The notes beneath the pieces were generated by a model. That model was given only the letters and a program-made list of their open reading frames with translations, was not told where the DNA came from and did no database searches. DNA of 64,000 nt from Streptomyces chartreusis (GTDB taxonomy: Bacteria > Actinomycetota > Actinomycetes > Streptomycetales > Streptomycetaceae), in assembly GCF_008704715.1 (NCBI RefSeq), contig NZ_CP023689.1, forward strand, positions 4,836,001 to 4,900,000. The letters run 5' to 3'. Numbering within the stretch: the stretch's first letter is position 1; every line of letters begins with the position of its first letter. Shown here piece after piece: positions 8,897-17,028 of the stretch. A program made the translations under genes and the position numbers.

Positions 8897-8931
8897 ATTG
8901 CACCGAGGGCAAAGATCTTATTGCACCGAGG
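8897..8931 (+). promoter_or_regulatory. Candidate MocR operator: 12-bp direct repeat
   Basis: ATTGCACCGAGG occurs exactly twice, at 8897-8908 and 8920-8931, 23 bases apart (about two helical turns, same face of the DNA), between the start codons of the MocR-type regulator and the alpha/beta hydrolase. MocR regulators such as GabR and PdxR are known to bind direct repeats in divergent promoters. The second copy covers the putative -35 of the hydrolase promoter. Confidence 0.65.
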
Positions 8932-8950
8932 AGTTGAGGCGATCTAGGGT
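8921..8950 (+). promoter_or_regulatory. Promoter of the alpha/beta hydrolase gene (leaderless)
   Basis: TTGCAC (8921-8926) and TAGGGT (8945-8950) are spaced 18 bases apart, and the ATG lies 7 bases after the -10. Transcription should therefore begin at or next to the start codon, and no ribosome binding site is visible. Confidence 0.6.
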
Positions 8951-8957
8951 CGTTCAC

Positions 8958-9770
8958 ATGACCCCTTTCCTCGCATACGAGGACAAAGGCGCCGATAGTT
9001 CGTCGGTCCCCCTCGTCCTCGTCCACGGCCATCCCTTCGACCGCACGATGTGGGCCCCGCAGATCGGGACGTTCTCCGCCACCCGCCGGGTCGTCGCCCC
9101 CGACCTGCGCGGCTACGGCGCCTCCCCCGTCGTCCCCGGCATCACCCCGCTGTCCGTCTTCGCCGCGGACATCGAGACCCTGCTGGACGACCTGGAGGTG
9201 GACACCTTCGTCCTCGGCGGTCTGTCGATGGGCGGCCAGATCGTCATGGAGTGCTACGCCCGCTTCCCCGACCGCATCCGGGGACTGGTCCTCGCCGACA
9301 CCTTCCCCGCGGCCGAGACCGAGGACGGCAGGCGGACCCGCGCCGCCATGGCGGACCGGCTGCTGCGCGAGGGCATGCGCGGATACGCCGACGAGGTGCT
9401 GGAGCTGATGGTCGCGCCGTACGCGTCCGCCGAGGTCAAGGCCCACGTCCACGGCATGATGACGGCGACCCCGCCCGAGGGGGCCGCGGCGGCCCTGCGC
9501 GGCCGTGCCGAACGCCCCGACTACCGCGAGCTGCTCACCCGGGTCACCGTCCCCGCGCTGGTCGTCGTGGGCGCCGACGACACCTACACCCCGGTGCCGG
9601 ACGCCGAGGCCATGCACTCGGCACTCCCGCACTCGACGCTCCGGGTGATCGAGGGAGCGGCCCACATGCCGAACCTGGAGCGGCCGCGGGAGTTCGACGA
9701 GGCGCTGGCCGCGTTCCTGGAGCACGTCGACGGCTCCTCGCAACCTTCGCCCCACGGGCCCCGTCTTTGA
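8958..9770 (+). CDS. Alpha/beta hydrolase
   Basis: A 270-residue alpha/beta hydrolase starting at ATG 8958, seemingly leaderless. The oxyanion region is LVHGHPFDRTMW near residue 25, the nucleophile elbow is GGLSMGGQIV (Ser near residue 93), the acid lies in VVGADDTYTP and the His in EGAAHMPNLERP near the C-terminus, so the catalytic triad is complete. The architecture fits 3-oxoadipate enol-lactonase-like or non-haem haloperoxidase-like hydrolases; the true substrate is unknown. It is divergent from a MocR-type regulator and its promoter carries that regulator's likely binding repeats, which suggests induction by an amine- or PLP-linked metabolite. No signal peptide is present. Confidence 0.85.
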   Translation: MTPFLAYEDKGADSSSVPLVLVHGHPFDRTMWAPQIGTFSATRRVVAPDLRGYGASPVVPGITPLSVFAADIETLLDDLEVDTFVLGGLSMGGQIVMECYARFPDRIRGLVLADTFPAAETEDGRRTRAAMADRLLREGMRGYADEVLELMVAPYASAEVKAHVHGMMTATPPEGAAAALRGRAERPDYRELLTRVTVPALVVVGADDTYTPVPDAEAMHSALPHSTLRVIEGAAHMPNLERPREFDEALAAFLEHVDGSSQPSPHGPRL

Positions 9771-9812
9771 GGGAGGATTCGGGCATCGCACCCGCGAGCG
9801 GAAGGCCGGGAC

Positions 9813-10814
9813 TTGGACACTGCGGCTGCCGAGTGGACGGCACGACCGGACGGCATGCCCCAACGGCGCGGCGGCCGGCGGTTCGGCGCCTGGGTGGCCG
9901 GCCTGATGTTCCTGCTCGTCAGCGTGGTCGTCGGCTGCCGGATCGCCGACACCGACGGCATCACCCCCGTCCCGCAGCTCCTGGCGTTCCTGCCGTGGCT
10001 GCTCGTGCCCGCCGGCTTCGGGCTGCTGCTCGCCGTGCTGGGCCGCTGGTGGTTCGGCGTCGTGTGGGCACTCGCGCTGCTCGGCGCTCTTGCCTGGTTC
10101 ATCGAGCCGTACGGCAGGACGACCCAGCCGGTCGGGCCCCCGGTCGTCTCCTTCCGGGTGCTGACCTCGAACGTCGAGTTCGGGCAGGCCGCCGACGCCC
10201 TCGCCGCCGCGGTCCGCCGCGCGAAGCCGGACATCGTGTTCGTCCAGGAGTGCGACGCCGGCTGCGACGACACCCTCAGGAAGGAACTGGGCGGCGACTA
10301 TCCGCACCGGGCCGCGACCGTGCTCGCCGGCTCGAAGGGCTCCCTCGTCCTCAGCCGCTTCCCCCTCGACGCCGCCGACGACGTCCCCGGCACCATGGCC
10401 ATGCCCGGCGCCGTCGCCGACGTGCGCGGGAACGCCGTACGGCTCCAGCTCGCCCACCCCATGCCGCCGCTGCCCGGCCGGACCGACGTGTGGCGGCGCG
10501 AGCTCGGCGAGCTGCGGGACTTCGCCGCCGAGGACCACCGCACGCCCCTCGTCCTCGCCGGGGACTTCAACGCCTCCCAGGACCACGCCGCCTTCCGCCG
10601 CATCCTGGACACCGGCATGCAGGACGCCGCCCGGCTCGACGGTCACGACCGCACGCCCAGCTGGCCGGCCCGCACGACACCGACGTTCGGTGTGCAGATC
10701 GACCATGTGCTGCTCTCCGAGGACTTCTCCGCGAGCGCCGTCCGCTTCCTGGACCTGGCCGGCACCGACCATCGCGCCCTTGTCGCCGACCTCACGCTCC
10801 ACCAGCGACGATGA
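9813..10814 (+). CDS. Membrane-anchored endonuclease/exonuclease/phosphatase family protein
   Basis: A 333-residue protein. TTG 9813 is taken as the start because GGAAGG lies about 8 bases upstream. Three hydrophobic helices (about residues 25-45, 52-73 and 76-95) precede an EEP-fold domain (about 110-330): LTSNVEFG with the first metal-site Asn, FVQECDAG with the metal-binding Glu, LAGDFNASQDH with the Asp/Asn pair, and the C-terminal QIDHVLLS and GTDHRALVADL motifs. Family members hydrolyse phosphodiester bonds in nucleic acids, inositol phosphates or lipids; the membrane helices suggest that the active domain faces outward. It is followed by the FUSC gene after 29 bases. Confidence 0.85.
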   Translation: MDTAAAEWTARPDGMPQRRGGRRFGAWVAGLMFLLVSVVVGCRIADTDGITPVPQLLAFLPWLLVPAGFGLLLAVLGRWWFGVVWALALLGALAWFIEPYGRTTQPVGPPVVSFRVLTSNVEFGQAADALAAAVRRAKPDIVFVQECDAGCDDTLRKELGGDYPHRAATVLAGSKGSLVLSRFPLDAADDVPGTMAMPGAVADVRGNAVRLQLAHPMPPLPGRTDVWRRELGELRDFAAEDHRTPLVLAGDFNASQDHAAFRRILDTGMQDAARLDGHDRTPSWPARTTPTFGVQIDHVLLSEDFSASAVRFLDLAGTDHRALVADLTLHQRR

Positions 10815-10843
10815 GCTGAACACGGGTGCCCATAATGGGCCGC

Positions 10844-12787
10844 ATGCCCCGCGAGCTCCCCATCGGCCTCACACCCCCCGACTGGCTCGTGCGGAACCTG
10901 CGGGCCCAGCCCGCCCCCGTGAACTGGCCCGCCGTCGTCCGGGCGGCCGTCGCGATCGCCCTGCCGCTGGCCGTCGGCCTCGCCGTCGACCGCCCCTTCT
11001 ACGGCGCCCTCGCCTCCATGGGCGCCCTCAACGGCGTCATCAGCGACACCGCGGCCGCCTACCGCGTCCGGATCCCCACGATCGCCATCCCGCAGCTCTT
11101 CGGCGCCGTCGGCGTCACCGTCGGCGCTCTGGTGTACGGGCGCGGCTGGGTCGCCGTCGCCGCCGTCACCGGGGTGGCGCTGGTCTCCGGGATGATCTCG
11201 ACCATCGGCGCGGTCGCCTCCGCGTCGGGCCTGGTGCTGCTGCTGACCTGCGTGGTCGGCGCGGGGCTGCCGATGCCGGGCGAGTGGTGGCTGGCGCCGC
11301 TGCTGATGTCCGGCGGCGGACTGCTCGTCCTGCTCCTCGCGCTGCTCGCCTGGCCGCTGAGATCGGGGGTGCCGGAACGGTCCGCGGTCGCCGACACCTA
11401 CCGCAGGGTCGCCGCGCTGCTGACGGCCGTCGACGGCGACACCCAGGACTACGACGACGCCCGGCACGCCGTCACCCAGTCCCTGAACCAGTCGTACGAC
11501 ATCGTCCTCGCCCACCGTGCCCGCCACCACGGCCGCAGCCCCGAACTCGCCCGGCTGCTCGCCCAGTTGAACGCCATCACGCCGGTCGTGGAGGCCGCCC
11601 CCGCGGCCCGCCTCAGCGGCATCCGGCTGCCGCCCGAGATCCCGGAGGCGGTACGGCATCTCGCGTCCGCCGTCGAGACCGGGTACACCGGCCCGATAGG
11701 GCTGAAGACGCCCGTCCCGGCCACCGAGACCGCCCGCGCCGTCGAACACGCCCTGCGCCACGCCGCCGAGGTCGTCGCCAACCCCGACGTCGACCCGCGC
11801 GGCATCGACGACCGCCTCGGCCGGCCCGCCGCGCTGAGCATCCGGGCCGCGCGCGCAGCCCGCAACGTCGCGCTGTCCGCCGCGTCCTGGCGCTACGGCC
11901 TGCGCCTGGCCCTGTGCATCGGCATCGCCCAGGTGCTGGTGTCGATCACCGCCGTGCCCCGCTCCTACTGGGTCGCCCTGACCATCACCTTCGTCCTCAA
12001 GCCCGACTTCGGCTCCGTCTTCTCCCGGGCGCTGCTGCGGGCCCTCGGCACGGTCGCCGGGCTGGTGATCGCGGCGGCGGTGCTGGCGGAGGTGCCACGG
12101 GGCTGGTGGGACGTACCGGTGCTGCTGATCCTCGCGCCGCTGGTCCCGGCGCTCACACCGCGCGGGTACGGCTATCAGACGGCCGCCATCACGCCGGTGA
12201 TCCTGCTCCTCTCCGACGTCCTGAACCGCCAGGGCACGGGGCTGCTGCTGCCGCGCCTGGTCGACTCCCTGATCGGGTGCGCGATCGCCCTGGTCGCCGG
12301 GTATCTGCTGTGGCTGGAGAGCTGGCACACCCGCGTCGGCGACCGGCTCGCGGGCGCGGTGGAGGACACGGCGCGCTATGTGGAGGCCGCGTTCGGGCCG
12401 GGCGCCGTCGATCCTGCGGCCCGCGCCCGGATGCGGCGCGGCCTCTACCGCGACCTCTCCGCCATCCGCACGGAGTTCCAGCGCGCCCTGACCGAACCAC
12501 CGCCCACCGGCCGCCGGGCGGCCGCCTGGTGGCCCCTGGTCGTGGCGGTGGAACGGATCGTGGACGCGACCACGGCGGCACGGGTCCGGGTCCGGCACGG
12601 AGCGGCCCCGCCGTCCACCGCCGAGATCACCCAGGTGGCCCGCCAACTGCGGGAGCTGGCGGAGGGCGTACGCGAGGCCGAGACCCTCTACGAGGTCCGC
12701 ACGGACCTCACGGGCCCGGCGGGAAGCGTCCTGGAGCCGCTGAGGCAGGAGGTGGCGGCGGCCCGCGCCATCACGTCCCCTCGCTGA
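10844..12787 (+). CDS. FUSC family membrane protein
   Basis: A 647-residue protein. ATG 10844 is preferred (MPRELPIGL); GTG 10826 and ATG 10835 are in-frame alternatives. CATAAT at 10831-10836 is a -10-like hexamer 7 bases before ATG 10844, suggesting a leaderless message. Two blocks of hydrophobic helices (about residues 30-170 and 345-480) are each followed by a cytoplasmic helical domain, the layout of FUSC/ArAE-type proteins such as YccS and the fusaric acid resistance pumps. The family is linked to export of aromatic acids, but the substrate here is unknown. The second block contains RSYWVALTITFVLKPDFG, a typical FUSC sequence. Confidence 0.85.
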   Translation: MPRELPIGLTPPDWLVRNLRAQPAPVNWPAVVRAAVAIALPLAVGLAVDRPFYGALASMGALNGVISDTAAAYRVRIPTIAIPQLFGAVGVTVGALVYGRGWVAVAAVTGVALVSGMISTIGAVASASGLVLLLTCVVGAGLPMPGEWWLAPLLMSGGGLLVLLLALLAWPLRSGVPERSAVADTYRRVAALLTAVDGDTQDYDDARHAVTQSLNQSYDIVLAHRARHHGRSPELARLLAQLNAITPVVEAAPAARLSGIRLPPEIPEAVRHLASAVETGYTGPIGLKTPVPATETARAVEHALRHAAEVVANPDVDPRGIDDRLGRPAALSIRAARAARNVALSAASWRYGLRLALCIGIAQVLVSITAVPRSYWVALTITFVLKPDFGSVFSRALLRALGTVAGLVIAAAVLAEVPRGWWDVPVLLILAPLVPALTPRGYGYQTAAITPVILLLSDVLNRQGTGLLLPRLVDSLIGCAIALVAGYLLWLESWHTRVGDRLAGAVEDTARYVEAAFGPGAVDPAARARMRRGLYRDLSAIRTEFQRALTEPPPTGRRAAAWWPLVVAVERIVDATTAARVRVRHGAAPPSTAEITQVARQLRELAEGVREAETLYEVRTDLTGPAGSVLEPLRQEVAAARAITSPR

Positions 12788-12882
12788 ATCCGACCTCTTC
12801 TCGGGCGTACCCAAAGGCCGGCGCGGCCGCCCCGTGCAGGAGGGCGACCGCGCCATGTGGGGGGTGGGTCTGGCCTTGCTTA

Positions 12883-13536
12883 CTACCGGGCGGCCTTGTG
12901 CAGGGCCTTGTCCATCGCGGCTGCGAACCCGTTGGCCCACAGCTGCTCGACCTTGGCCCGCTCGTTGGCGTCCGGCTGGGAGTTGGTGCAGGACGGGCCG
13001 GGGCCGCCGCCCGACATCAGCTCGGTGCACGGACCCTCGTAGTGGTCCGGCAGGCCGAGCACGTGCCCCGTCTCGTGCGCCGTGACGCGGGTGGAGTCGT
13101 ACTCCTGGTTCTGCTGGTAGTCCAGGAAGATGTAGCCGTTGCCGTGACCGTCGGTCGAGGCGTACGAGCCGCGCGGGTCATTGCCCTCGCGGTACGTGAA
13201 GTCGGCGTTCGAGCCCTCCTGGAGCTTGACGTTGGACACCGAGCCGTTCCAGATCTGGGTGCTGCGGGCTATCTGCGCGCTGAACTGGGGCGCCCCGGAC
13301 GCGTCGTAGGTGACGGTGACGGCCGCGGCGCTCGGGTTCTCGGCACGCTTCTCGGCGACCGACTTCAGGACGGCCTGGAAGAAGGCCTTACTGGCGTCGG
13401 AGTCCGAGGACTTGGCGACGTAGCCGGCGTGATCGGGAGCGGCCGAGGCCGGAGCGACCGTGCCGAGGCCGAGAGCCGCTACGCCGAGACCGACCGCGAC
13501 CGCCGAACGGGCGGACAGGGAAAAGGACATACGCAT
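12883..13536 (-). CDS. snpA: Snapalysin, secreted small zinc metalloprotease
   Basis: A 217-residue precursor starting at ATG 13536 behind TAGGAG. Residues 1-33 are a Sec signal peptide ending near ASAAPDHA. A propeptide of about 40 residues is followed by the mature protease, with the active-site motif HETGHVLGLPDH (zinc ligands His, His and Asp, catalytic Glu), the hallmark of snapalysin (peptidase family M7, known only from Streptomyces and relatives). A Cys pair (GPC and PSC) could form the family disulphide. It hydrolyses casein and other proteins outside the cell. The divergent LysR-type gene and a T-N11-A dyad between them show the classical snpA/snpR arrangement. Confidence 0.95.
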   Translation of the reverse strand: MRMSFSLSARSAVAVGLGVAALGLGTVAPASAAPDHAGYVAKSSDSDASKAFFQAVLKSVAEKRAENPSAAAVTVTYDASGAPQFSAQIARSTQIWNGSVSNVKLQEGSNADFTYREGNDPRGSYASTDGHGNGYIFLDYQQNQEYDSTRVTAHETGHVLGLPDHYEGPCTELMSGGGPGPSCTNSQPDANERAKVEQLWANGFAAAMDKALHKAAR

Positions 13537-13614
13537 CGATGACTCCTAGGTGGGGGGTGAGTCGTCAAGGCGAGTGTCTGCTCCTGTGTGGCCGCTGTGA
13601 TGATGGCAATCGCT

Positions 13615-13631
13615 GATAGCACTGCCCTATC
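13615..13631 (+). promoter_or_regulatory. Candidate SnpR (LysR-type) binding site
   Basis: GATAG-N7-CTATC is a perfect dyad containing the LysR-type T-N11-A core (T at 13617, A at 13629). It lies 78 bases before the snpR ATG (13709) and 78 bases before the snpA start, almost exactly mid-way. Confidence 0.7.
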
Positions 13632-13708
13632 GAGGCCCCAATTAGCAAGGATCGGAGGGGATTTGTGCGGCTGGTGAAAGCTTTGATTCCGTTTTAGTGT
13701 CCCAGGGC

Positions 13709-14653
13709 ATGGAGCTCGAGGTGAGACACCTCCGCGCGCTGTGCGCCATAGCCGACACCGGCAGTCTGCACCGGGCGGCCCGCCAGCTGGGCGTCGCCCA
13801 GCCGTCGCTCAGCACACAACTGCGCCGGATCGAGCAGGAGCTGGGCGGAGCGCTGTTCCTGCGCGCGAGGACCGGCTGCCGCCCCACGCCGCTCGGCCGG
13901 CTGGTGCTCAGCCGCGCACGCCCCCTGGTGGCCGATATGCGCGCCCTCGTCTCCGAGGCGCGGGCGGCCGCGGCCGGCGGCCCGGAGCTGCGCGTCGGCT
14001 CCACCGCGAGCAAGGCCCTGGCGGGCTGGCTGCGCCGGCTTCGCGGGCAGGGCCAGGACCCGACACTCCACATGAACGTCTCCCCGAACGCCCTGCTGCG
14101 CATGGTCGCCGAGGGCCAGCTGGACGTCGCCTTCGTGCACGAGGTCGAGGGCTCGCCGCTGCGCATCCCGCCGGAGCTGCGGCTACGCGTGTTGATGGAG
14201 CGCGAACCGCAGTTCGTGTCACTGCCGACCGACCATCCGGCCACCGCGAAGTCGGAGGTCAGCCTGCGTGACCTGGCCGACGACCGCTGGATGGTCGACC
14301 CGACGGTCGACGGGGAGTGGGACGCCGTGCAGCGGATGTTCCGGGCGGCCGGCGTCAACCCTCACGTCCTGCACGGCGACTACTACACGGCCGACTCCCT
14401 GGTCGCCACCGGCGAGGTCGTCGCCGTCTGCCAGCCGACCCACGCCGACAGCCCCACGATGGCGGTACGGCGCCTGCACGGCGACCCGCTCGGCGTACGC
14501 CTCCTCCTCGCGGCCCGCACGGAGACGGACCTCGACGGGGTGTATCCCGCGCTGGAGGAGGCGTACTGGGAGGCGGCGCGGCAGGCGCCCGCGTACCGGG
14601 AGTGGCTGGAACACGACGACGAACCGCAGCCGCCGGTCCCAGCACTCCCGTAG
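13709..14653 (+). CDS. snpR: LysR-family activator of snapalysin
   Basis: A 314-residue regulator. ATG 13709 (MELEVRHLRAL) gives the usual LysR N-terminus; GTG 13697 is an in-frame alternative and neither has a strong ribosome binding site. The winged helix-turn-helix is at about residues 4-62 (IADTGSLHRAARQLGVAQPSLSTQLRRIE). The effector domain begins near residue 90 (RVGSTASKALAGW). It is divergent from snpA, whose transcription SnpR activates in S. lividans and relatives, and probably also represses its own gene through the dyad at 13615-13631. The stop is 17 bases from the convergent phoX stop. Confidence 0.92.
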   Translation: MELEVRHLRALCAIADTGSLHRAARQLGVAQPSLSTQLRRIEQELGGALFLRARTGCRPTPLGRLVLSRARPLVADMRALVSEARAAAAGGPELRVGSTASKALAGWLRRLRGQGQDPTLHMNVSPNALLRMVAEGQLDVAFVHEVEGSPLRIPPELRLRVLMEREPQFVSLPTDHPATAKSEVSLRDLADDRWMVDPTVDGEWDAVQRMFRAAGVNPHVLHGDYYTADSLVATGEVVAVCQPTHADSPTMAVRRLHGDPLGVRLLLAARTETDLDGVYPALEEAYWEAARQAPAYREWLEHDDEPQPPVPALP

Positions 14654-14670
14654 GGCCTGATGCCACCGGC

Positions 14671-16752
14671 TCAGACGCCGATGTCGCAGCCGTCCTTGCG
14701 CCAGACGGCCACGACGGCCGGCCGGTTGATCTTGCCGGCGCCGTCGGGCCAGGCGCTCAGCGGCTTCTCGGCCGTCGCGCCGTCGATCTCGCCCGGGTGC
14801 TGCACGGCGACGAGCACCCGGCGGTCCTGGATGACCGGGCCGCAGGTCTCGGCGCCGTTCGGCATCGTCAGGAACTGCTTCAGCTCACCGCGGCGGTCAC
14901 CGCGGGTGGCGACGCCGAAGAGGCCGTCGTGGTTGCCGAGGGCGTTGCCGTCGGTGGAGATCCACAGGTTGCCGTAGGAGTCGAAGGCGACGTTGTCCGG
15001 GCAGGAGATCGGGGAGACGTCGTCCTTCGGGAACCCGGCGAAGTAGGTGGCCGGGTCGCTCGGGTCGCCCGCGACCAGGAACAGCGTCCAGGCGAACTTC
15101 TTGCTGTCGGCGCGGTTCCAGCGCTCGGTCAGCTCCAGGATCTGGCCGTGCTTGTTGGCGTTGCGCGGGTTGGCCTCGTCGGCCTTCGCGTTCGAGCCGA
15201 CACCGCGGTTGGAGTTGTTGGTGAGGGCGACGTACACCTTGCCGGTGTGCGGGTTGGGCTCGATGTCCTCGGGCCGGTCCATCTTCGTCGCGCCGACCTT
15301 GTCACCGGCGAGACGCGTGAAGACGAAGACCTCCTCGGCGCTCATGCCCTCGACGTGCGAGACGGCGCCCTTGGCGGTCGCCGTGGCCAGCGGGATCCAC
15401 TCGCCGCTGCCGTCGAACTCGCCGTCGGCGGGAAGCTTCCCGCTGCCGTCGATCTCGATGGCCGGGGAGTCACCGGTGAGCCTGGCGACATAGAGGGTGC
15501 CCTCGTCGAGCAGCGAGAGGTTGTGCTCGCGCACGGCGCGGGACGACCCCTTCTTCATCCGCTTGCTGCCGATGAACTTGTAGAAGTAGTCGAAGCGCTC
15601 GTCGTCACCGGAGTAGACGACGGGGCGGCCGTCGTCGGTGAGCCGCACGGTGGCGCCCTCGTGCTTGAAGCGGCCGAGCGCGGTGCGCTTGCGGGGCTTG
15701 GCGGTGGGGTCGTACGGGTCGAGCTCGACGACGAATCCGAACCGGTGCGGCTCGTTCGGCTCCTGGGCCACGTCGAAGCGCTTGTCGAAACGCTCCCACT
15801 TGCGCTCGGTCGCACCGGTGCCGAGGCCGTAGCGCTTGTCCGTCGCCCGCGTGGCGTTGGCGAAGTACTGGTTGAAGTTCTCCTCGCCGTGCAGTGTGGT
15901 GCCCCACGGGGTGACACCGCCGGAGCAGTTGTTGAGCGTGCCGAGGACCTTGGTGCCGGTCGGGTCGGCGGAGGTCTTCAGCAGGTCGGAGCCGGCCGCC
16001 GGGCCGGTGACCTTGAACTCGCTGGTGGCGGTCACACGGCGGTTGAGCGGGTGCCGGGCGACGGGCGTGAGCTTCCCGGACCGCCGGTCCTCCTCGACGA
16101 CGACGGCGGACAGGCCGTGCGCGGCCCAGGCGACCTCGACCTGCTGCTTCGTCGGGTTGGCGGCGTCGTAGCCACGGAACATGAGCACTTCGTCGGTGTA
16201 CTCGTGGTTGGCGACGAGGACCTGCCGGTGGCGCTCGCCCGGCAGCGGCAGCAGAGCGAGGAAGTCGTTGTTGTAGCCGAACTGCTTCGACTGCGACTCG
16301 GCGGTCTGGTTCTCCGGGTCGAAGGCGGGCGCACCGCGCAGGATGGGCTCGCCCCAGCGGATGACGACGTTCTGCGCGTAGCCGTCCGGGACGGTCACGG
16401 TGTCGGCGGTGTTCGGCGCGACGGGCTCGAAGCGCAGACCGCGCGCGCCGCGGGAGGCGTGGCGGGTGCTGGTCGCGGCGGTGGCGGCGGCCGGCTCGGC
16501 GGCGCTCGCCTTCGGGGCGGCGACGGTGGCGGAAGCGCCGACCGCGGTGGCCGCGGTGACGACGGCCGCGGCGCGCATCACCGTACGGCGGCTGAGGGCG
16601 TCGGCGATGACATCACCGACATATGGGTTGGTAGTGGTGTTCGGCACCTCGTGGAAACAGGCGTCTCCACACCGGAAACGGCAGGTCAGGGCTGCTCTGC
16701 CACCATGATGCGAGTCGTTGTTGACGCTGACGATCGGCAACTGAATACGCAT
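14671..16752 (-). CDS. phoX: PhoX-type secreted alkaline phosphatase (DUF839), Tat substrate
   Basis: A 693-residue protein starting at ATG 16752. As in other streptomycete PhoX proteins, a 50-residue N-terminal region (GDACFHEVPNTTTNPYVGD) precedes a twin-arginine motif SRRTVMRAAAV at about residue 54 and an Ala-rich hydrophobic segment to about residue 85. The catalytic part is a calcium/iron-dependent beta-propeller phosphatase: NNDFLALLPL, LVANHEYTDEVLMF, NNCSGGVTPWGTTLHGEEN (with the metal-binding Cys and Glu) and DNVAFDSYGNLWISTDG. It releases phosphate from organic phosphomonoesters outside the cell. A perfect two-unit PHO box at 16831-16852 upstream shows control by the PhoR-PhoP system. 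Confidence 0.93.
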   Translation of the reverse strand: MRIQLPIVSVNNDSHHGGRAALTCRFRCGDACFHEVPNTTTNPYVGDVIADALSRRTVMRAAAVVTAATAVGASATVAAPKASAAEPAAATAATSTRHASRGARGLRFEPVAPNTADTVTVPDGYAQNVVIRWGEPILRGAPAFDPENQTAESQSKQFGYNNDFLALLPLPGERHRQVLVANHEYTDEVLMFRGYDAANPTKQQVEVAWAAHGLSAVVVEEDRRSGKLTPVARHPLNRRVTATSEFKVTGPAAGSDLLKTSADPTGTKVLGTLNNCSGGVTPWGTTLHGEENFNQYFANATRATDKRYGLGTGATERKWERFDKRFDVAQEPNEPHRFGFVVELDPYDPTAKPRKRTALGRFKHEGATVRLTDDGRPVVYSGDDERFDYFYKFIGSKRMKKGSSRAVREHNLSLLDEGTLYVARLTGDSPAIEIDGSGKLPADGEFDGSGEWIPLATATAKGAVSHVEGMSAEEVFVFTRLAGDKVGATKMDRPEDIEPNPHTGKVYVALTNNSNRGVGSNAKADEANPRNANKHGQILELTERWNRADSKKFAWTLFLVAGDPSDPATYFAGFPKDDVSPISCPDNVAFDSYGNLWISTDGNALGNHDGLFGVATRGDRRGELKQFLTMPNGAETCGPVIQDRRVLVAVQHPGEIDGATAEKPLSAWPDGAGKINRPAVVAVWRKDGCDIGV

Positions 16753-16830
16753 GGCTCTTGGTACTCCCCTTGCTTCCCCTTGAATGCAGCGTGGGGGACG
16801 GTAGAAGCACGTTTGTGCGGGAGCGGGGCG

Positions 16831-16852
16831 TTTGAATGAACGAAGGGTGAAC
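16831..16852 (-). promoter_or_regulatory. PHO box (PhoP binding site) of phoX
   Basis: Read on the minus strand, GTTCACC-N4-GTTCATT-N4 forms two 11-base direct repeat units (16852-16842 and 16841-16831), the exact arrangement bound by streptomycete PhoP. It ends 78 bases before the phoX start codon, where it can recruit RNA polymerase under phosphate starvation. Confidence 0.85.
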
Positions 16853-17028
16853 CAGGGGTGGATGTACGGCAGTTGATACGCCGCCGTTGATCGACCCGAA
16901 GGGCCACTTGACTCCTGAGGACCTCAGGTGTCCGCCCCTCCCCAAGATCGCCATCCGGGGCCGCTAACCTTACGTGTCCGTCCTGGCCAGGGATCTACGG
17001 GCATCAACTCACGCGAAGGGTTGCGCAC

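Noticed and set aside
8883..10823. N-terminal extension of the MocR gene frame across the hydrolase and EEP genes
   Set aside because: A ribosome binding site and the start of the GntR domain fix the start at 8882; the upstream residues are antisense noise to two real genes.
10643..13030. 795-residue open frame antisense to the FUSC gene
   Set aside because: It is the complement of a well-supported gene, rich in Gly/Arg/Gln/Asp repeats, with no domain and no ribosome binding site; typical of GC-rich antisense frames.
14317..16839. 840-residue open frame antisense to phoX and running out of snpR
   Set aside because: Composition is Val/Gly/Glu/Arg-rich noise; phoX and snpR on the other frames have clear domains, starts and regulatory sites.
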